This document shows, one piece after another, positions 1 to 4,985 of a DNA stretch of 6,059 bases. Location of the stretch: positions 14,253 to 20,311 of the forward strand of contig DQHR01000133.1 of assembly GCA_003531155.1 (NCBI GenBank). Reading direction: 5' to 3'. The notes beneath the pieces were generated by a model. It made no database searches. It was not told the DNA's origin and saw nothing but the letters and a program-made list of their open reading frames with translations. The DNA comes from Bacteroidales bacterium. GTDB taxonomy: Bacteria; Bacteroidota; Bacteroidia; Bacteroidales; Tenuifilaceae. The first letter of the stretch is position 1; each line of letters starts with the position of its first letter. The position numbers and the translations under genes are program-made.

Positions 1-1073
1 ACATGGCAGAGGCAGGTATGGCTCCAGTTCTTTTGAACTACGGACGTGGTGCTTCGTGGCGAAATATTGCAGGTGGAAGAACCGCTTTCTCACTACCTGA
101 AATTGCTGAAATCGCTTCAAACAGCCATCAGATTTTTAAAGAGATCAACAAACTTAGCGATATTGATTACAGGTTAATCAACTATGTAAATTTTGCTCAC
201 GACGACACAACTTACAAGGCATTAGAAGCATCAATGGCTTGGAGTAATGCTTATATGGTAGATCCTAAGGATTACAGAAAAGAGATTTCTCCATACTTCA
301 ATACAAACCTCAAAACGTATCAGGCTGCTTGCATTACAAAGGATTGCTGGCAAGCAACTCCCGGCAAAACAGTAGATCTTCTTCGTAACATAGGTATAAG
401 CAAAGGTGGTGTTGTAAAAGAGGATTGTGAACTAATCAGCGTTCATAAAGATGGTAACAAATATGTGGCTCTTGTTCGTGATCACGATAAGAAATATATT
501 GAATACCATGCTGATGAGTTTGTGAATGCGCTCGGACCTACAGGAGGAAATTTCGCACGTATGCTTGGTCATGAACTTGGGATGTACCCTGTAAAGCATC
601 AAGCATTTATTACTCGTCGCTTACCTTGGATGGGAGTTAATGGGGATCCTCTTGGAATGCTTATCGACCGTCGTAAATACAAAGGTTTCGTTGCTGTTTA
701 TGGTCAACAACTTGCCGAAACTGGTCAAATTATAGGTTGTGCTTCGCCTGCAACCGATCCACAAGAATCGGATAAGAATCTTAAATTTAACTCTGAAGAG
801 TTTCTTGAGATTGCATCTGAAGTATTCTCGGGTTGGATTCCTGAGCTAAGTTCTGTTGGTTTCCAAGCAGTTTGGGCAGGTTATTATGTTGAACCGCGTA
901 TGTACATCGACCCAAGGCATGGTTTATTCCTTGGTTTACGCGGACAAGGGTTCATGTTAGGAATGGAACTTGCAAGAATGTATGTTAATGCTCTAACCGG
1001 CAAACCAGTTCCTGAATACTTCAAGCGATTAGGTCTTGAAGGAGATGGCTTACCTGAAAAAGCGTTTAAGTAA
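1..1073 (+). CDS. FAD-dependent oxidoreductase (DAO family), 5'-truncated
   Basis: The frame is open from the window edge to TAA at 1071-1073. About 356 residues are visible, counting from an internal Met at position 3. The first visible residues, MAEAGMAPVLL followed by RGASWRNIAGGRTAFS, align by eye with the part of DAO-family flavoproteins (glycine/sarcosine oxidase, D-amino-acid dehydrogenase type) just after the N-terminal GxGxxG dinucleotide motif. That motif should therefore lie only some ten residues off the left edge, and the Met at 3 is unlikely to be the true start. The C-terminal part has the expected FAD-closing segment: EPRMYIDPRHGLFLGLRGQGFMLGMELA at about residues 298-324 contains a GxRGxGFMLG stretch. 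Proteins of this fold oxidise amines, amino acids or hydroxyacids; the substrate cannot be read from this fragment. The visible length is close to a complete single-domain member (about 370-400 residues). A strong terminator follows 28 bp after the stop, so this is the last gene of its transcript. Confidence 0.8.
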   Translation, partial: MAEAGMAPVLLNYGRGASWRNIAGGRTAFSLPEIAEIASNSHQIFKEINKLSDIDYRLINYVNFAHDDTTYKALEASMAWSNAYMVDPKDYRKEISPYFNTNLKTYQAACITKDCWQATPGKTVDLLRNIGISKGGVVKEDCELISVHKDGNKYVALVRDHDKKYIEYHADEFVNALGPTGGNFARMLGHELGMYPVKHQAFITRRLPWMGVNGDPLGMLIDRRKYKGFVAVYGQQLAETGQIIGCASPATDPQESDKNLKFNSEEFLEIASEVFSGWIPELSSVGFQAVWAGYYVEPRMYIDPRHGLFLGLRGQGFMLGMELARMYVNALTGKPVPEYFKRLGLEGDGLPEKAFK

Positions 1074-1101
1074 AACAAATCTGATATTATAATATTTACT
1101 T

Positions 1102-1136
1102 AAAGCTGGTTGAGCGATTGCTCAACCAGCTTTTTT
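1102..1136 (+). terminator. Rho-independent terminator of the oxidoreductase gene
   Basis: A perfect 11-bp GC-containing stem (1105-1115 with 1120-1130) closes a four-base GATT loop. Three A-T pairs (1102-1104 with 1131-1133) extend it, and a run of six T follows (1131-1136). It begins 28 bp after the oxidoreductase stop codon. This is a textbook intrinsic terminator on the plus strand. Confidence 0.93.
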
Positions 1137-1175
1137 GCTAAATAACGGCGAACTAGATATTCTTTATTTAGCAAA
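1134..1175. repeat. Perfect 12-bp inverted repeat with 18-bp spacer
   Basis: TTTGCTAAATAA at 1134-1145 is exactly reverse-complementary to TTATTTAGCAAA at 1164-1175, with an 18-base spacer (1146-1163). The left arm starts inside the T-tract of the preceding terminator. Transcribed RNA could form a second, AU-rich hairpin there, but the spacer is long and no T-run follows, so it is not an ordinary terminator. It could be a protein-binding site, an RNA-end stabiliser or a remnant. The function is unknown. Confidence 0.75.
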
Positions 1176-1182
1176 GGCTTTA

Positions 1183-1203
1183 AATAAGTAAACTTTACTT
1201 ATT
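1183..1203. repeat. 21-bp perfect palindrome, operator-like
   Basis: AATAAGTAAA (1183-1192), a single central C (1193) and TTTACTTATT (1194-1203) form a perfect palindrome with 10-bp arms. With only one base between the arms it is better suited to binding a dimeric protein on DNA than to an RNA hairpin, although an RNA could fold with a five-base loop. It is centred about 50 bp upstream of the candidate -7 element of the small downstream gene, where an activator might bind. No regulator is identified. Confidence 0.6.
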
Positions 1204-1241
1204 GTTGATATTATCTTAACAGTGACCCGCTTGATATCCGC

Positions 1242-1249
1242 TATTTTTG
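1242..1249 (+). promoter_or_regulatory. Candidate Bacteroidota -7 promoter element for the 77-aa gene
   Basis: TATTTTTG matches all six fixed positions of the TAnnTTTG -7 consensus of the Bacteroidota primary sigma factor. It ends 22 bp before the ATG at 1272, which implies a short leader of roughly 15-20 bases. I see no good -33 TTG at the usual spacing (the region around 1217-1223 is TTAACAG). The site is therefore only a candidate, resting on the -7 match and its location. Confidence 0.4.
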
Positions 1250-1271
1250 CAATATAAAATCAACAAAGGTC

Positions 1272-1505
1272 ATGACTAAAATTAAGATAAACGAGAACAG
1301 CATAAGCAAAGCTATCTACAATGCACAAAATAGGCTCGAAGTATTTGATGGGAACTCTTATTACTTAATCCCATTAAAGACTAGTATTCCAAAATCAAAT
1401 CAACATTTTATTGCGAGGGCAATTGACACTGGCCTAGAAGTTGTATTAAACTATCGAAATATCAAAAAAATAATAATTGATTATACTTCATATAATTGCG
1501 TTTAA
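1272..1505 (+). CDS. Hypothetical 77-residue protein
   Basis: I do not recognise this protein. It has 77 residues, is rich in Ile, Asn and Lys, and has no signal peptide, membrane helix or metal-binding motif; it should be cytoplasmic. By eye it divides into a short N-terminal helix (about residues 9-20, SISKAIYNAQNR), then strand-like segments (LEVFDGNSYYLIPLK, about 22-36; GLEVVLNY, about 54-61; KKIIIDY, about 65-71). This suggests a small alpha/beta fold. The ATG at 1272 is the only usable start: the frame is open back to a TGA at 1206-1208 but has no other ATG. AAAGG at 1265-1269 resembles a ribosome binding site but lies only two bases from the start. A candidate promoter upstream and a terminator 34 bp downstream make it look like a monocistronic gene. 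It could still be a chance frame, because AT-rich spacers can carry such ORFs. Confidence 0.55.
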   Translation: MTKIKINENSISKAIYNAQNRLEVFDGNSYYLIPLKTSIPKSNQHFIARAIDTGLEVVLNYRNIKKIIIDYTSYNCV

Positions 1506-1538
1506 AAGTTTTAGGTTTAGGTTCGATTAATTTTGCTT

Positions 1539-1573
1539 AAAAGGGGGTGAATTTATATTCTTCACCCTTTTTT
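1539..1573 (+). terminator. Terminator after the 77-aa gene, weakly bidirectional
   Basis: GGGTGAA (1545-1551) pairs with TTCACCC (1561-1567) around a nine-base loop. Two G-U pairs and four A-U pairs extend the stem into a T-run (1568-1573). It lies 34 bp after the plus-strand stop. On the minus strand the two wobble pairs become A-C mismatches and only four T follow, so it would be a weaker stop for the convergent permease gene, which ends 62 bp away. No better minus-strand terminator is visible in 1574-1634. Confidence 0.8.
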
Positions 1574-1634
1574 ATTAGCACCCAATTGTTAAATCTACTC
1601 TTCTATATTGAACTCATAATAATATTAAATACTC

Positions 1635-4067
1635 TTACTCATATCTAATTGCATCAACGGGATTCATCCTTGCTGCTTTAATACTCTGATAACTAACTGT
1701 AACTAGAGCAACAAACAGAGCAATAATACCTGCGCTAACAAAAACCCACCAGCTAACCGAGGTTTGATAGGCAAAGTTCTGTAACCACCTATTCATTACA
1801 TAATATGCAAATGGTGATGCAATACAGAATGATATAAGAATCCACGATATAAGATTCTTATTTAGGAAAATCAGAATATCAATTGTATTCGCTCCATTAA
1901 CTTTGCGAATACCAATCTCCTTAACCCTAGATCTAATAAAGAACGACATCATTACGGTAAGTCCAAGAGCAGAGATCAGAAGGCTCAACATTGAAAAATA
2001 GCTTAGAAATCTTTTAGAATTAAATTCATTAAAGTAAATGTTCCTATACGTTTCGGGCAATGGCTCATAGTTCAAAGGGTAATCGGGATTAATTTTGAAC
2101 CAATTTTCTCTTATCGAAGCGAGTACCTCATTTGTATAAGCAGTATCATATCGTATTAAAAAATTTGATATGAACATTCGCCGCTCAATGATTAACAATG
2201 GTCGTTCCTTCTCAAACATCGACGTATACTTATAATCATCAACAACCCCAACAATTCGCCCTCCCGGAATAATATTGAGTACAGGATGGCTGGTCAACTT
2301 AATTCGTTTACCAATCGCATCTGCTGGTGATTTAATTCCTAATTCAGCTAAGGCAGATTCATTTATCAAAAAACAATCGCTATATTCAGCTGGAGGTTGA
2401 AAATCAATGGGAGCCTTAATTCCCTGTCGGGCAAGCATTGTTATATTTATATTTTTCGATTCCCAATCAAATGTATATGGATACCTTGGAAACATAGTCC
2501 CAGCTAAAACATTTAGGTTAAAGAAACTAAAGAAATCACCATCAACACAAAATAAATCAACAGGATTTTCGTGCTTTTCTCCCTCATATTCAATAATTGT
2601 TTTATCAAGTATAGCACCTGCAGGTGGTTCCATCGCAGCTGTCACGGCTATTATTTTGGGGTTACGAAGCAATTCTTCTTTTAACCTATCAAAGTTCTTA
2701 ACGACTTTTGTAGGCTGATTGGGCAATACAATTATACCGTCCATTTTACCACCGAGTTGCGTACTTAATACATAATCCATTTGCTTTGATACACCTATAG
2801 TCATTATTATCACAAAAATGGATATTGTAACCTGAGCAATAACAAAGCCTCGCATTGCCAACGATTTCTTCTTCGACATGAAGGTATTTTCAATATTCCT
2901 ATTTCTACTAAAGAAATCTTTGATAAAGTATCGAACTACAGGTAGCACCATTACCAACAATAGAACAATCAATAAGATTGTCGTAATAATTATAAGTTGT
3001 GAAATAGAAAGGATGGAGAAAGAATTAATGCCCAAGAGTTTATTTAGGTAGAATACAAACCAAAAACCTAGCAGTATAATGAAAGCACACAATATCAAAC
3101 ATTGAACAATTTCTTCAAGGATAAGAATCCCAATTGTTGCTCCGTGAGTCCTTTTTAAAACGTAGTAATCACGATTCCTTAAAAATAGCACTCTGCTATT
3201 ATTGGAAAGGTTGATTAGAGCAATTAATAAAATCAATGCAACTGCTGAAACCAAAATGATTAACGATTGAAAACTTCCATTGCGCTCCATCTCCCTAGAC
3301 TTGTTGCTATGCAGATGAATATCCGTTATTGGTTGAAATCTAACAATAGGTAATTTAGAGGAATCAGCACCTGCCTTTTGATATGTAGCCACAACTTTAT
3401 CGGGCAGTGTTTTCACATCATCAGGAGTTTTAAGAAGAAAGTAAGTGTAAAAGAAAAAATTATAACCTCGTGGAATTGGCACCAACATGTCTGCTTTAAA
3501 GTGGGTATTTGCAGGAAAATCAAACATAATGCCGTTTATAGTATATGTTTGATCAGTATCATTATCTCTCGATGATACCTTAATTGTTTTGCCTATAATA
3601 TCTTCGGAATTAAAGTATTTCCTAGCAAAATTTTCTGAAACAACGATACTATTTTGATTTGGAAACGGATTTACCTTTTCACCAACTTTTATAGGATAGC
3701 TGAATGTTTGAAAAAATAAGCTATCAACAAAATATGCTCTATTAAGGTTAAATATTTTATTATCATAAGTAAATGTGGCCTGTCTGATACTTCCTATTCT
3801 GGTTACAGATTCTATCTCAGGTACTTCTTTGGAGAAATCTTGCCAATCTCCGTATACTCTAGCATCGGGTAAACCTGTTTTTCGCTCAACAGAAAGGCGG
3901 AAAATACGATTGGATTTTGAATGAAACTTATCGTAACTAAGTTCAAACGTTGCATAAGCGACAATAAGTATAAGGCAAGCAAACGCTATGCTAAGGCATA
4001 AAATGCTTACTATTTTCATTCCAATATTTCTTTTAAATCTCCGAGTTATAATGTCTGGTCGTATCAT
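1635..4067 (-). CDS. ABC transporter permease, two-domain MacB/FtsX type
   Basis: This 810-residue inner-membrane protein has the duplicated MacB_PCD-FtsX layout common in Bacteroidota. TM1 is at about 18-40 and is followed by a large extracytoplasmic domain (about 41-266). Next come TM2 (267-288), TM3 (314-342), TM4 (357-381) and TM5 (406-426). A second extracytoplasmic domain follows (about 427-686), then TM6 (688-711), TM7 (735-757) and TM8 (773-795). The C-terminal half carries the family hallmarks: KEIGIRKVNGA (716-726), the cytoplasmic coupling segment that contacts the ATPase, and ending AARMNPVDAIRYE. The matching segment of the first half is diverged (YYVLKRTHGA, 301-310). Length and helix count fit a complete gene. 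ATG at 4067 precedes TM1 by a basic stretch (RRFKRN), consistent with an inside N-terminus. The gene lies 44 bp downstream of its ATPase and is probably cotranscribed with it. Relatives (MacB, LolCE, FtsX) transmit ATP-driven motion to periplasmic domains. The substrate here is unknown. Confidence 0.9.
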   Translation of the reverse strand: MIRPDIITRRFKRNIGMKIVSILCLSIAFACLILIVAYATFELSYDKFHSKSNRIFRLSVERKTGLPDARVYGDWQDFSKEVPEIESVTRIGSIRQATFTYDNKIFNLNRAYFVDSLFFQTFSYPIKVGEKVNPFPNQNSIVVSENFARKYFNSEDIIGKTIKVSSRDNDTDQTYTINGIMFDFPANTHFKADMLVPIPRGYNFFFYTYFLLKTPDDVKTLPDKVVATYQKAGADSSKLPIVRFQPITDIHLHSNKSREMERNGSFQSLIILVSAVALILLIALINLSNNSRVLFLRNRDYYVLKRTHGATIGILILEEIVQCLILCAFIILLGFWFVFYLNKLLGINSFSILSISQLIIITTILLIVLLLVMVLPVVRYFIKDFFSRNRNIENTFMSKKKSLAMRGFVIAQVTISIFVIIMTIGVSKQMDYVLSTQLGGKMDGIIVLPNQPTKVVKNFDRLKEELLRNPKIIAVTAAMEPPAGAILDKTIIEYEGEKHENPVDLFCVDGDFFSFFNLNVLAGTMFPRYPYTFDWESKNINITMLARQGIKAPIDFQPPAEYSDCFLINESALAELGIKSPADAIGKRIKLTSHPVLNIIPGGRIVGVVDDYKYTSMFEKERPLLIIERRMFISNFLIRYDTAYTNEVLASIRENWFKINPDYPLNYEPLPETYRNIYFNEFNSKRFLSYFSMLSLLISALGLTVMMSFFIRSRVKEIGIRKVNGANTIDILIFLNKNLISWILISFCIASPFAYYVMNRWLQNFAYQTSVSWWVFVSAGIIALFVALVTVSYQSIKAARMNPVDAIRYE

Positions 4068-4111
4068 TTTATTATCTATTAAATTTCTGATTTGAATTAT
4101 ATCCTAATTTG

Positions 4112-4774
4112 CTATTCAACGATGGACCCATCGTACAATTTTATTAATCGATGTGAATATGCAGCATCACGTTGAGAGTGTGTAACCATTACGATAGTAG
4201 TTCCTGCTTGATTATACTCTGTTAGCAATCTCATAACCTCGATACCATTCTTTGAGTCAAGGTTTCCTGTTGGCTCATCAGCAAGAATTAGCATTGGGTT
4301 TGCAACAACTGCACGAGCAATTGCAACTCGCTGCTGCTGACCTCCCGAAAGTTGATTAGGGAAATGCTTTGCTCTATGACCAATATTCATTCGATCTAAA
4401 ACCTCTTCTATTAGCCTTTTTCTTTCTTTATGAGAAAAGTTAAGATACGCCAAGGGTAGCTCTACATTCTCGGAAACATTCAAATCTTCAACTAAATTGA
4501 AATTTTGAAAAACAAATCCGATCTTACCTTTTCGTGCAGATGTTCTTAACTGTTCGGTTATTCTGGAAACATCTATTCCATTAAAAAAATAACTTCCACT
4601 AGTTGAAGCATCAAGCATTCCAATAATATTGAGCAACGTGGATTTTCCACATCCCGAAGGTCCCATAATTCCAACAAATTCACCTTTTTCAATATTAATA
4701 CTCAGATCATTAATAGCAGTGGTTTCAACCTCTTTGGTCTTAAATACTTTTGTTAGATTTTCTGTTTTTATCAT
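4112..4774 (-). CDS. ABC transporter ATP-binding protein, LolD/MacB family
   Basis: This is a complete 220-residue nucleotide-binding subunit. It shows Walker A GPSGCGKST (38-46), Q-loop Q90 in VFQNFNLV, signature LSGGQ (142-146) followed by QQRVAIARA, Walker B LILADEP (162-168) with catalytic E167, D-loop NLDS (171-174) and switch H199 in VTHS. All catalytic motifs are intact. The length and the short insert after Walker A (NIIGMLDASTSG) place it in the LolD/MacB/FtsE-like group that partners FtsX-type permeases. It should act as a dimer on the cytoplasmic face of the membrane, powering the permease encoded next on the same strand. It is the first gene of the operon. The leader is A-rich (GAAATAGAAAAATAA before the ATG) with no Shine-Dalgarno sequence, usual for Bacteroidota. 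A sigma-54-type promoter lies 37-52 bp upstream of the start codon. The exact subfamily (lolD, macB-like) cannot be fixed from sequence alone. Confidence 0.95.
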   Translation of the reverse strand: MIKTENLTKVFKTKEVETTAINDLSINIEKGEFVGIMGPSGCGKSTLLNIIGMLDASTSGSYFFNGIDVSRITEQLRTSARKGKIGFVFQNFNLVEDLNVSENVELPLAYLNFSHKERKRLIEEVLDRMNIGHRAKHFPNQLSGGQQQRVAIARAVVANPMLILADEPTGNLDSKNGIEVMRLLTEYNQAGTTIVMVTHSQRDAAYSHRLIKLYDGSIVE

Positions 4775-4810
4775 TTATTTTTCTATTTCATTTAATTTGT
4801 AATCAATAAA

Positions 4811-4827
4811 AGCCATCATTGTACCAA
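4811..4827 (-). promoter_or_regulatory. Sigma-54 (RpoN) -24/-12 promoter of the ABC operon
   Basis: On the minus strand, reading 4827 to 4811, the sequence is TTGGTACAATGATGGCT. Compared with the RpoN consensus TGGCAC-N5-TTGCW, it has the invariant GG (4825-4824) and GC (4813-4812) at exact spacing. It also matches T, A and C of the -24 block and the first T and the trailing T of the -12 block; the differences are C to T in the -24 block and T to G in the -12 block. With C4812 at -12, transcription would start at an A near 4800, giving a 26-base leader before the ATPase ATG. The divergent neighbour encodes an RpoN activator, which strengthens the call. Confidence 0.68.
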
Positions 4828-4870
4828 CTACAATAATTACATGATTATATGACACTTGCATTAATAAATA

Positions 4871-4903
4871 TTGCTCAACAACTTAATTATTTGTATAAAT
4901 TTT
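4871..4903 (+). promoter_or_regulatory. Tentative promoter of the response-regulator gene
   Basis: TAAATTTT at 4896-4903 matches five of the six fixed positions of TAnnTTTG, and TTG at 4871-4873 lies 22 bp upstream as a possible -33 element. The leader would be about 75 bases long and would include the inverted repeat at 4913-4931. The match is weak in an AT-rich spacer, so this is only a suggestion. Confidence 0.25.
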
Positions 4904-4912
4904 AGGCTACGA

Positions 4913-4931
4913 TTGTCTAATTTTTGGACAA
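4913..4931. promoter_or_regulatory. Inverted repeat, candidate enhancer site for the NtrC-type regulator
   Basis: TTGTC (4913-4917) and GACAA (4927-4931) form a perfect 5-bp inverted repeat separated by nine bases. It lies about 113-131 bp upstream of the predicted sigma-54 start at 4800 and 55 bp upstream of the regulator's ATG. The 19-bp dyad and its distance fit an upstream activating sequence bound by a Fis-type helix-turn-helix dimer. Binding by this particular regulator is inferred from position and symmetry only. I found no second full copy in the spacer, although such activators often use paired sites. Confidence 0.5.
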
Positions 4932-4985
4932 CTGTGATTCTTCAATCAAGGATATAACTAACTTGGCAATACAATTCATAAGGCT

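Noticed and set aside
884..1078. Open frame antisense to the end of the oxidoreductase gene (minus strand, 64 codons).
   Set aside because: It lies wholly within a well-supported coding region, crosses the stop of that gene by a few bases, and has no signals or family features of its own.
1109..1209. Possible integron attC-like site: the terminator arms contain GTTGAGC and GCTCAAC, which match the GTTRRRY and RYYYAAC core patterns.
   Set aside because: The two cores are in the wrong order for an attC, no complementary GTTRRRY follows at the right distance (GTTGATA at 1204-1210 fails), and no integrase is present. A plain terminator explains the motif.
2407..2718. Open frame of 103 codons antisense to the permease (plus strand).
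   Set aside because: It is fully covered by the permease coding region, whose protein is clearly conserved in type. The antisense translation has no recognisable domain or start signal.
4783..4791. A minimal upstream reading frame (ATG AAA TAG, minus strand) in the leader of the ATPase gene.
   Set aside because: In an A-rich leader of this composition such a three-codon frame is expected by chance, and nothing suggests it is translated.
4964..4978. Plus-strand TGGCAATACAATTCA as a sigma-54 promoter for the regulator gene.
   Set aside because: The -24 GG is present but the required -12 GC is CA, and the start of transcription would fall at or inside the start codon.
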